From Corallococcus soli (GTDB lineage Bacteria; Myxococcota; Myxococcia; Myxococcales; Myxococcaceae), in NCBI RefSeq assembly GCF_014930455.1, contig NZ_JAAIYO010000003.1:930001-994000 (forward strand): a stretch of 64,000 nucleotides of DNA, read 5' to 3'. The notes beneath the pieces are model-generated. The model was not told the DNA's origin, did not search any database, and worked only from the letters and a program-made list of their open reading frames with translations. This document shows positions 1 through 6,987 of the stretch, piece by piece. Position numbers and translations under genes: made by a program. Position 1 is the first letter of the stretch. Each line of letters starts with the position of its first letter.

Positions 1-170
1 AGCTGCTGGAGGCCTTCCACACCACCTTCGGCCCCGCCCGCCAGCGCTACGCGGAGCTGCGCGCGGACACCGGGGAGCTGGAGCGCATCCTCCAGGACGG
101 CGCCCAGCGCGCCCGCGCAGAAGCCCACCGCCTGATGGACCAGGTGCGCAGGGCCGTGGGAATCCCCTGA
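1..170 (+). CDS. trpS: Tryptophanyl-tRNA synthetase, C-terminal end (partial)
   Basis: Only the last 55 codons are present; the frame begins before the window and ends at TGA 168-170. The tail reads LLEAFHTTFGPARQRYAEL, then ADTGELERIL, then a run ending in VRRAVGIP. This matches the C-terminal helix bundle of class I TrpRS, where a 'DP-x-L-x-x-IL-x-x-GA-x-x-AR' stretch and a final 'VR-x-A-x-G' are typical. The enzyme charges tRNA-Trp in the cytoplasm. The catalytic HIGH and KMSKS motifs lie outside the window, so identity rests on the tail only. scpA-scpB follows on the same strand after 96 bases. Confidence 0.75.
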   Translation, partial: LLEAFHTTFGPARQRYAELRADTGELERILQDGAQRARAEAHRLMDQVRRAVGIP

Positions 171-216
171 ACACGCGTTCCTGTTCGAATGTTTGACCCA
201 CCTGGAAGGCACTGTT

Positions 217-224
217 AAGGAGGT
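217..224 (+). promoter_or_regulatory. Strong Shine-Dalgarno-like AAGGAGGT far upstream of scpA
   Basis: AAGGAGGT is a near-perfect anti-16S match directly after an in-frame TAA at 216-218. The first usable scpA start (TTG 267) is 42 bases further on, and the next (GTG 315) further still. In the scpA frame the codon just after it is CTG 225. Either the site is not used for scpA, or scpA starts at an unusual codon near 225. Confidence 0.3.
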
Positions 225-266
225 CTGTCCCCCCCGGCGCGCGCTAAAGGCCGGAAATTCGGGCCC

Positions 267-1190
267 TTGCGCGATGACGAAGCCCCTCCCTACACCCCCG
301 AAGGACGCCGTCCGGTGAGCGAAGGTCGTAAGCCACCACCGCCGGACGACCTCCCTCCGGACCCGGACGGGGAGGGGACGCCGCGCACGCCCGCCGACGC
401 CTTCCGGGTGGCGCTGCCCAACTTCGAGGGGCCCCTCGACCTGCTGCTCCATCTCATCAAGGAGCACCGGGTTGACATCTTCGACATCCCGCTGGCCCTC
501 ATCACCGCCAAGTACCTGGAGTACCTGGAGCGGATGCGGGAGCTGAACCTGGACATCGCCGGGGAGTTCCTGGTGATGGCCTCCACCCTCGCGCACCTGA
601 AGAGCCGCATGCTCCTGCCCCGGCAGGACGCGGCCCAGGTGCCCGAAGGGGCGGACGCGCTCGCGGCGGTGGAGGAGGCCCAGGACCCTCGCGCGGAGCT
701 GGTGCGCCGGCTGTTGGAGTACCAGAAGTACAAGGACGCCGCCGAGCACATGGCCAAGCAGGACATCCTGGACCGGGACGTCTTCACGCGCCGAGTGCCG
801 GTGGAGGCCGTGCCCATCCCGGACGACGAAATCGGGCTCCAGGAGATTTCCGTCCTGAAGCTGGTGGAGGCGCTCGACCGGGTGCTCGAGCGCCTGACGC
901 CCAAGGTGCAGCACGAGGTGGTGCTGGAGCGGGTGAGCCTGTCGGAGGCCATCCTCCGGATGGCCGAGCGCCTGCGCAAGGACGGGCAGGTGGTGTTCGA
1001 GGCGCTGTTCACGGAGGCGGCCACGCGCCAGGAGGTGGTCATCACCTTCATCGCCATGCTGGAGATGGTGAAGCGCCGCCTCATCCGGGTGTCCCAGGCG
1101 GAGCCCCTGGGCCCCATCCAGGTGATCCCCAACGGGGACGCGCTGGACACGCTGCTCCCCACGGAGGTTGACGAGAGTGACTACCGGTAA
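267..1190 (+). CDS. scpA: Segregation and condensation protein A
   Basis: ScpA is the kleisin that bridges SMC heads and, with ScpB, condenses and segregates chromosomes. After a Pro-rich N-terminus of about 45 residues the classic ScpA N-domain appears (FEGPLDLLLHLIKEH, then DIFDIPLALITAKYLEYL). The winged-helix C-domain ends near VVITFIAMLEMVKRRL. Length (307 aa) is somewhat above usual because of the N-terminal extension. The start is uncertain: TTG 267 gives the whole extension and GTG 315 removes 16 residues. The best ribosome-binding sequence (217-224) is too far from both. The 3' end overlaps scpB, as expected for a coupled scpAB operon. Confidence 0.93.
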   Translation: MRDDEAPPYTPEGRRPVSEGRKPPPPDDLPPDPDGEGTPRTPADAFRVALPNFEGPLDLLLHLIKEHRVDIFDIPLALITAKYLEYLERMRELNLDIAGEFLVMASTLAHLKSRMLLPRQDAAQVPEGADALAAVEEAQDPRAELVRRLLEYQKYKDAAEHMAKQDILDRDVFTRRVPVEAVPIPDDEIGLQEISVLKLVEALDRVLERLTPKVQHEVVLERVSLSEAILRMAERLRKDGQVVFEALFTEAATRQEVVITFIAMLEMVKRRLIRVSQAEPLGPIQVIPNGDALDTLLPTEVDESDYR

Positions 1191-2172
1191 CGGTCCCGAC
1201 GACGGTGACGAGACGCCCGCCCCCGGCACGCCCGGAGGCCCCGGCCCGTTCTCCGAGGAGGAGATCGCCGCCGTCACCGGCCCCGGTCCCGACGACGCGG
1301 AGCTGGACGGGGTGGAGCCCGCCGCCATCGAGGAGGACTCGGACGACAGCGTCCCGGACCTCCAGAGCTCCTTCGAAAAGCTCGTCTCCAAGAGCCGCAA
1401 CCTGTCCGCGGACCGCATCCGCACGGTGCTGGAGAGCGTGCTCTTCGTCGCCGAGCGGCCCCTGTCCGTGGATGAGCTGTACCAGGCCACCGGCATCCAC
1501 CGGGACGCCATCACCCAGGCGCTGGATCAGCTCTCCGGCATCCACAGGGAGGGCATCAGCGGCGTCGTGCTGTACGAGGTGGCGGGCGGGTGGCAGTTCC
1601 GCACGGACCCCCACTCCGCGGAGTACGTCCGGCGCTACCTGCGCGTGAAGCCGCAGCGGCTGACGCGGGCCGCCGTGGAGACCCTGGCCATCATCGCCTA
1701 CCGGCAGCCCGTCACCCGGCCGGAGCTGGAGGACATCCGCGGCGTGGACTGCGGCGCCGTCCTCAAGGCCCTGATGGACCGCAAGCTGGTGAAAATCCTG
1801 GGCAAGCGGGAAGAAGTCGGCCGCCCCATTCTTTATGGAACCACGCGCGAGTTCCTGGAGTTCTTCGCGCTGAAGGACCTGTCAGCGCTCCCCACGCTGC
1901 GGGAATTCCATGAATTGACCCAGGAGCACCGGGACATCGTGGAGAAGGAAGTGGCGCCGCCCGTACCCGTGGCGTCGGGGACGGTCCAGGCGCTGTCGGA
2001 CCCGGGTTTCACGAAGCGGATGGAGAAGAACGAGGCGGCCAGTGAGGCCGCCCTGGAGGAGCTGGAAGAGGCCATGGCCGCCGCGGAGCGGACCCAGAAG
2101 GTCAGTTCCAGCGCCCTGGAAAGCCCCCCATCACCCGTGAAGGGTGATAGCGAGGGCCCCAAGCCCGAGTGA
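1177..2172 (+). CDS. scpB: Segregation and condensation protein B
   Basis: ScpB is the winged-helix partner of ScpA in the SMC complex. The core reads ESVLFVAERPLSVDEL, then KPQRLTRAAVETLAIIAYRQ, then QPVTRPELEDIRGVD and GRPILYGTTREFLEFF, all signature ScpB stretches. I chose GTG 1177 over the in-frame TTG 1168: GGAGG at 1163-1167 is 9 bases before the GTG but abuts the TTG. This gives a 14-base overlap with scpA and 331 residues. The protein has an acidic, disordered N-terminal extension of about 65 residues and a Glu-rich tail after the second winged helix, both longer than in Bacillus ScpB. Confidence 0.93.
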   Translation: MTTGNGPDDGDETPAPGTPGGPGPFSEEEIAAVTGPGPDDAELDGVEPAAIEEDSDDSVPDLQSSFEKLVSKSRNLSADRIRTVLESVLFVAERPLSVDELYQATGIHRDAITQALDQLSGIHREGISGVVLYEVAGGWQFRTDPHSAEYVRRYLRVKPQRLTRAAVETLAIIAYRQPVTRPELEDIRGVDCGAVLKALMDRKLVKILGKREEVGRPILYGTTREFLEFFALKDLSALPTLREFHELTQEHRDIVEKEVAPPVPVASGTVQALSDPGFTKRMEKNEAASEAALEELEEAMAAAERTQKVSSSALESPPSPVKGDSEGPKPE

Positions 2173-2204
2173 CGGGCCGAATTGGAATGGAAGAAGGCTA
2201 AGGC

Positions 2205-4778
2205 ATGGCGGCGGAACGTTTGCAGAAGTACCTGGCTCGCGCGGGAGTGGCATCGCGCCGGCACGCAGAGGAACTCATCACCAGCGGTCGGGTGGGAGTC
2301 AACAACGAGACGGTGACGGAGCTGGGCAGTCGTGTGACGCCGGGCGAGGACCTGGTCACCGTGGATGGGAAGCTCGTTACGCCGCCGGAAGAATCGTCGT
2401 ACTACCTGCTCTACAAGCCCATTGGCGTCGTGACGACGCTGTCGGATCCGCAGGGTCGCCCCACCGTCGCCAACTACGTGGAGGAGACGGGCAAGCGCCT
2501 GTTCCCCGTGGGCCGCCTGGACTACGACGCGGAGGGCGCGCTGCTCTTCACGGACGACGGGGCGCTCGCGCACAAGCTCACGCACCCCAGCTTCCAGGTG
2601 CCGCGCACGTACCTGGCGAAGGTGAAGGGCGTGCCGGACATGCCCACGGTCGAGAAGCTGCGCGGCGGCGTGCGTCTGGAAGACGGCATGGCGACGCCCG
2701 TGTACGTGGGCCTCTTCGAGAAGGCCGAGCGCAACACCTGGCTGAAGATCGTCGTGGCCGAAGGCCGGCCGCACCTCATCAAGCGCCTGTGCGCGGCGGT
2801 GGGCCACCCGGTGGTGCGCCTGTTCCGTCCCGCCTACGCGGGCATCGGCGTGGAGGGCCTGCGTCCCGGCCAGCTGCGGCAGCTGAAGGTCTCGGAGGTG
2901 ATGCAGCTCCAGGAGGTCGCGGATGGTCGCGCGCAGCCCGCGGAAGCGGAGATGAAGCTGCCGCCGCGTCGCCACGGTCGTGCCGCGCCGGGCTTCGACG
3001 GGCCGGATGACGACGACGTCGAGCTGTCCATGGACGACGAGCTGCCGCCGCCTCCGCGCAAGTCCGCGGGCAAGGCGGAGCGCGCGGAGAAGAAGGCCCC
3101 CACGGGCCCGAAGACCCGCGAGGCCCGTCCGGAGCGCAAGGAGTGGAAGGGCGTGCAGGACGGTGGCACGCGTCCGCCGAAGTTCGCCGTGCGCGGGGCG
3201 ACGCTGCCCGCGGAGGACGAGGAGATCGAGGACGGCTTCGATGACTCCGATGTTCCGACGTTCGACGACGAAGGCGAGGCGGTGGCGGCGCCGAAGGCCG
3301 CGGCGAGCCGTGGCGCGGGTCGCGCGTCCGAAGGCAGGTCCGAGCGTGCGCCTCGCGGTGCCGGGGCAGGGCGCTCCGGTGGCGACGAGGGCGGTGCTCC
3401 TCGCGGCGGCGCGCGGTTCGGCAAGCCGGCGGGCGCGGGTCGTGGCGGTGACGAAGGCGCGCCTCGCGGCCGCTTCGGCAAGCCGGAAGGTGAGCGTGCT
3501 CCCCGGGCCGGTGGTTTTGGCAAGCCGGCCGGTGGCGCTCGGTTCGGCAAGCCCGCCGGTGATCGCGCGCCTCGCGCGGGTGGCTTCGGCAAGCCTGCCG
3601 GTGGCAGCCGCTTCGGTGGTGACGAGGGCGCTCCTCGCGGGCGTTTCGCGAAGTCGGACGGTGACCGGGCGCCTCGGTCTGGTGGCTTCGGGAAGCCGGC
3701 CGGCGCGGGTCGTGGCGGCGACGAGGAAGCTCCTCGGGGCCGCTTCAGCAAGTCCGAGGGTGATCGCGCGCCTCGCGCGGGTGGCTTCGGCAAGCCCGCC
3801 GGTGATCGCGCGCCTCGCGCGGGCGGCTTCGGCAAGCCCGCCGGTGGCAGCCGCTTCGGTGGCGATGAGGGCCGTGCGCCTCGCGCGGGCGGCTTCGACA
3901 AGCCCGCCGGTGGCAGCCGCTTCGGTGGCGACGAGGGCCGTGCGCCTCGCGCGGGTGGCTTTGGCAAGCCCGCCGGTGGCGCTCGGTTCGGCAAGCCCGC
4001 CGGTGATCGCGCGCCTCGCGCGGGTGGCTTCGGCAAGCCCGCCGGTGGCAGCCGCTTCGGTGGCGATGAGGGCCGTGCGCCTCGCGCGGGCGGCTTCGGC
4101 AAGCCCGCCGGTGGCAGCCGCTTCGGTGGCGACGAGGGCCGCGCGCCTCGCGCGGGTGGCTTCGGCAAGCCCGCCGGTGGTGCTCGGTTCGGCAAGCCCG
4201 CTGGTGGCAGCCGCTTCGGTGGCGACGAGGGCCGCGCGCCTCGCGCGGGTGGCTTCGGCAAGCCCGCCGGTGGTGCTCGGTTCGGCAAGCCCGCCGGTGA
4301 TCGCGCGCCTCGCGCGGGCGGCTTCGGCAAGCCGGCGGGCCGGTTCAGCCGTGACGAGGGCAGCGCGCCTCGCGGCGGCGCTCGCTTCGGCAAGCCGGCC
4401 GGTGGCAGCCGCTTCAGTCGTGACGAGGGCGGTGCTCCTCGCGGCGGTGCTCGCTTCGGCAAGCCGGCCGGTGGTGCCCGGTTCGGCAAGCCCGCTGGGG
4501 CGGGTGGCGCATCGCGCGGCGAAGGCCGTCCGGAGCGCCGCGAGTGGAAGCCCCGTGGCGAGGACTCCGGCAGCCGGGGTCCGCCGCGCACGAGCCGTGG
4601 TGGCGTGGGCCGTACCTCCAGCGCGAGCCGTGGTGGCGTGGGCCGTACCTCCAGCGCGAGCCGCCCTGGCGACTCCGCCCGGCCCACTGGCGAGCGCATC
4701 GTGCGCGCCGGCATCCGCAAGGGACCGCCGGGCGAAGGGGGCAGCGCCAGCAAGGGCCCCCGCCGTCCTCCTCGCTAG
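2205..4778 (+). CDS. RsuA/RluB-family pseudouridine synthase with very long Gly-rich repeat tail
   Basis: The enzyme converts a uridine in rRNA to pseudouridine. An S4 RNA-binding domain (residues 3-50, RLQKYLARAGVASRR) precedes the catalytic domain (about 65-240). That domain carries the family motif VGRLDYDAEGALLFT with catalytic Asp106, and also LLYKPIGVVTT and RPHLIKRL. RluB/RsuA enzymes are normally 230-300 residues; this one is 857. Residues 260-400 are charged and disordered. Residues about 395-765 are a degenerate repeat of GGFGKPAG, RFGGDEG and DRAPRAG blocks, followed by an exact duplication of an SRGGVGRTSSA unit. The tail is rich in Gly, Arg, Phe and Lys, like RNA-binding disordered proteins. 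ATG 2205 follows a GAAGG-type site. The natural rRNA target cannot be read from sequence. Confidence 0.9.
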   Translation: MAAERLQKYLARAGVASRRHAEELITSGRVGVNNETVTELGSRVTPGEDLVTVDGKLVTPPEESSYYLLYKPIGVVTTLSDPQGRPTVANYVEETGKRLFPVGRLDYDAEGALLFTDDGALAHKLTHPSFQVPRTYLAKVKGVPDMPTVEKLRGGVRLEDGMATPVYVGLFEKAERNTWLKIVVAEGRPHLIKRLCAAVGHPVVRLFRPAYAGIGVEGLRPGQLRQLKVSEVMQLQEVADGRAQPAEAEMKLPPRRHGRAAPGFDGPDDDDVELSMDDELPPPPRKSAGKAERAEKKAPTGPKTREARPERKEWKGVQDGGTRPPKFAVRGATLPAEDEEIEDGFDDSDVPTFDDEGEAVAAPKAAASRGAGRASEGRSERAPRGAGAGRSGGDEGGAPRGGARFGKPAGAGRGGDEGAPRGRFGKPEGERAPRAGGFGKPAGGARFGKPAGDRAPRAGGFGKPAGGSRFGGDEGAPRGRFAKSDGDRAPRSGGFGKPAGAGRGGDEEAPRGRFSKSEGDRAPRAGGFGKPAGDRAPRAGGFGKPAGGSRFGGDEGRAPRAGGFDKPAGGSRFGGDEGRAPRAGGFGKPAGGARFGKPAGDRAPRAGGFGKPAGGSRFGGDEGRAPRAGGFGKPAGGSRFGGDEGRAPRAGGFGKPAGGARFGKPAGGSRFGGDEGRAPRAGGFGKPAGGARFGKPAGDRAPRAGGFGKPAGRFSRDEGSAPRGGARFGKPAGGSRFSRDEGGAPRGGARFGKPAGGARFGKPAGAGGASRGEGRPERREWKPRGEDSGSRGPPRTSRGGVGRTSSASRGGVGRTSSASRPGDSARPTGERIVRAGIRKGPPGEGGSASKGPRRPPR
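3394..4515 (+). repeat. Degenerate in-gene tandem repeats coding GGFGKPAG/RFGGDEG blocks
   Basis: About a dozen near-identical copies of a block coding GGFGKPAG alternate with blocks coding GGSRFGGDEGRAPRA, GARFGKPAGDRAPRA and similar. Some neighbouring copies are identical at DNA level over tens of bases (for example 3841-3960 against 4081-4200), which points to recent expansion or gene conversion. The repeat is in frame throughout and creates long open frames on the opposite strand. Confidence 0.9.
4592..4657 (+). repeat. Exact 33-base tandem duplication
   Basis: Two identical adjacent 33-base units (4592-4624 and 4625-4657) near the 3' end of the pseudouridine synthase gene, each coding an SRGGVGRTSSA-type unit. 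It is in frame and independent of the larger repeat array. Confidence 0.9.
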
Positions 4779-4875
4779 GACACCCTTCCTCCCGGGTCGT
4801 GCCGTCGGTGGGCGGCCCGGGGGGGCGTTGATATAACCGCCGCCTACCTCCACCGTCCGCCTCTTCGGGAGAACG

Positions 4876-6987
4876 ATGCGACCCAGCGTGCGCCCCCTCT
4901 TCCTCGCCCTGGCCCTGCTCGCCGGGTGCCATGGCAACAGGGATCAGCTCCTCGCGGAGATCCAGGACCCCCGTCCGGAGATCCGCGCCGCGGCCGTGAA
5001 GAAACTGGCCGCCCAGAACAACGCGGACGACCTGGTCCTCTTCACGCGCGCGGCCAAGGATCTCTCCGCCATCGTTCGCGGTGAGGCTGCGGGCGCGCTC
5101 GGCGAAAGCCAGGACCCCCGCGTGGTGGACCTGCTCGGCGAGCTGCTCGAGGACGCGGACGAAGCCGTGCAGGGGCAGGCCGCGCTGGCCCTGGCCAAGG
5201 TGAAGAGCGACAAGGCCAAGGCGTACCTCACGCTCCAGTACGGGCGCCGGGGCCGCGCCACGCGACAGATCATCGTCCAGGCCCTCAAGAGCGCGAACGT
5301 CCCCAACCCCATGGCGACCGTCGTCGCCGCCGAGTCCAAGGGCCTCTGGGAGCGCAACCTCCTGGCCCTCACCGAAGGCGCGCTCCCGGAGCGCGTGGGC
5401 GCGGCGGAAGAGCTGGGCAGGAGCGGACGTCCCGCGGCCGTCAACCAACTGCTGCCCATGGTGCGCGACAGCCAGGTCCTCCTCGCCGCCGCCGCCGTGC
5501 GCGGGCTGGGAGACGCGGGCGATCCGCGCGCCGTGGCGCCCATCGCGCTGCTGCTCGACGAGAGCTTTCCGGAGCTGCGCGAGTCCGCCATCAGCTCCCT
5601 GATGAAGCTGAAGGATCCGACCGCTGCCACGCGGCTCCAGGCGGTGGCGGTGGAGAAGAGCGCGGTGAGTCCGCTCGCCACCGACGCCATCCTGACCTTC
5701 CAGCGCACGCCCTCGACGGACGCCGCGCTGTGCGCCATCACGCTCGACGGCGCCCGTGGGGAGGCCGTGAAGGCCGGCCGCGCCATGCGTTCTCGCGGCG
5801 GTTGCCCAGTGGACCCCATCGCGGACCGCCTCTCCCGGCCGGCCTCCGCGGCGGCGGGACTCCACGCGGTGACGGGCCTGGGACCGGCGGCGCGCGCGCT
5901 GCTGCCCAAGGTGACGCCGTGGCTCAACCAGCCGGACGGCGCGCTGCGCTCGCTGGCGGTGGAGGCGGTGACGAGCGTGGGCGATGCGTCCGTCGCCCCC
6001 GCGCTCCAGAAGCTCTACGAGCAGGAGGTCGCCGGGCTCGCGACGCTGCGCGCGGACTGGGTGCCCAACGCGCTGCCCCTGAAGTACAGCGCGGACCTGG
6101 ATCCGGCCGCGCCGCGTGCGGCGTCGGCGAAGGCGGACAGCAAGGCCGGCAAGCACGCGCAGCTCTTTGATCGGCTCCAGGCCCTGAACGCGACGCGGGC
6201 GAAGGATGCCGGGCGGGTGGTGGTGCCTCCGCGCATTCCGTCGGAGCTGAGTGACGACGTGGATCCCGCGAAGCTCCAGCCGCTGGCCACGCTGCTGACG
6301 GGGCTGGGCGCGCTCAAGGCCCCCGGTGCGCTGGAGATCCTCAAGGGCTACGCGGACGACGAGAGCCCCGTGCTGCGCGCGGCGGCCCTCGTCGGCCTCA
6401 CCCATGTGGGGCCGGAGGGCATGGAGATCGCCCGCACGGCGCTGCTGGAGCCCGACCGCGAGCTGCAGAAGACGCTGGCGCTGGCGCTGGCGGAGCAGGG
6501 AGAGGGCGGGCAGCTGGCGCTGGTGGCCGCGCTGCCGAAGATGGGCAGCGAGAAGCTGGTGGTCCTGGATGCGCTGACGCGCGTGGGGCCTCCGCCGGCG
6601 TCGGCATCCGAAGTGCTCCAGGTGCTGGTGAAGGAGGGTGGGGCGGAGGCGGCGCTCGCGGCCATCCTGCTGGGCCGGATGGGCGCGAAGGACGCGGTGC
6701 CCACGCTGCTCAAGTCGCTCGACGACTCCAACAGCGTGGCCCGGCGCGACGTGCTGCTGGCCCTGGGCGCCATCGGCGATGCGAAGTCGGCGGAGAAGGT
6801 GGGCCGCGACCTGTACCACGACCTGCCGGAGATCCGCGCCGCGGCGGCCACGGCGCTGCGCAAGATGAACACGGGCGCGGAGGCCGAGCCGCTGGAAGCG
6901 CTCAAGGGTGACTACTTCCGCGAGGTCCGCGTCGCCGCGGGCGAGAGCCCGACGAAGGACGACAAGGTCGCTGACGGAGCGCGGTGA
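4876..6987 (+). CDS. HEAT-repeat lipoprotein
   Basis: The N-terminus is a lipoprotein signal (FLALALLAGC) with the lipid-attachment Cys at residue 18. The mature part is a solenoid of HEAT/PBS-lyase-like repeats: DPRPEIRAAAVKKLA, DPRVVDLLGELLEDADEAV, DDSNSVARRDVLLALGAIG and others spread over the full length. Such scaffolds bind other proteins; no catalytic motif is visible. It is 703 aa. The start follows GGGAGAAC. The next gene starts immediately after its stop (TGA ATG), so the two are co-translated. The partner and exact role are unknown. Confidence 0.8.
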   Translation: MRPSVRPLFLALALLAGCHGNRDQLLAEIQDPRPEIRAAAVKKLAAQNNADDLVLFTRAAKDLSAIVRGEAAGALGESQDPRVVDLLGELLEDADEAVQGQAALALAKVKSDKAKAYLTLQYGRRGRATRQIIVQALKSANVPNPMATVVAAESKGLWERNLLALTEGALPERVGAAEELGRSGRPAAVNQLLPMVRDSQVLLAAAAVRGLGDAGDPRAVAPIALLLDESFPELRESAISSLMKLKDPTAATRLQAVAVEKSAVSPLATDAILTFQRTPSTDAALCAITLDGARGEAVKAGRAMRSRGGCPVDPIADRLSRPASAAAGLHAVTGLGPAARALLPKVTPWLNQPDGALRSLAVEAVTSVGDASVAPALQKLYEQEVAGLATLRADWVPNALPLKYSADLDPAAPRAASAKADSKAGKHAQLFDRLQALNATRAKDAGRVVVPPRIPSELSDDVDPAKLQPLATLLTGLGALKAPGALEILKGYADDESPVLRAAALVGLTHVGPEGMEIARTALLEPDRELQKTLALALAEQGEGGQLALVAALPKMGSEKLVVLDALTRVGPPPASASEVLQVLVKEGGAEAALAAILLGRMGAKDAVPTLLKSLDDSNSVARRDVLLALGAIGDAKSAEKVGRDLYHDLPEIRAAAATALRKMNTGAEAEPLEALKGDYFREVRVAAGESPTKDDKVADGAR

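Noticed and set aside
1168-1176. TTG 1168 as scpB start
   Set aside because: It directly follows GGAGG with no spacing; GTG 1177 has the normal 9-base distance.
3394-4515. Regularly spaced near-identical DNA blocks, considered as CRISPR
   Set aside because: Blocks are in-frame coding repeats with no unique spacers and no cas genes nearby.
2834-4753. 639-codon Pro/Ala/Arg-rich minus-strand frame
   Set aside because: Antisense mirror of the GGFGKPAG repeats, not a real protein.
4791-4821. CCCGGG/CCCGGG pairing after the pseudouridine synthase as terminator
   Set aside because: Only 6 bp pair across a 19-base loop, and no T tract follows.
1833-4937. 1034-codon open frame on the minus strand across scpB and the pseudouridine synthase
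   Set aside because: Its composition is the shadow of the Gly-rich repeat on the other strand (Ala/Arg/Thr repeats); no domain or start signal.
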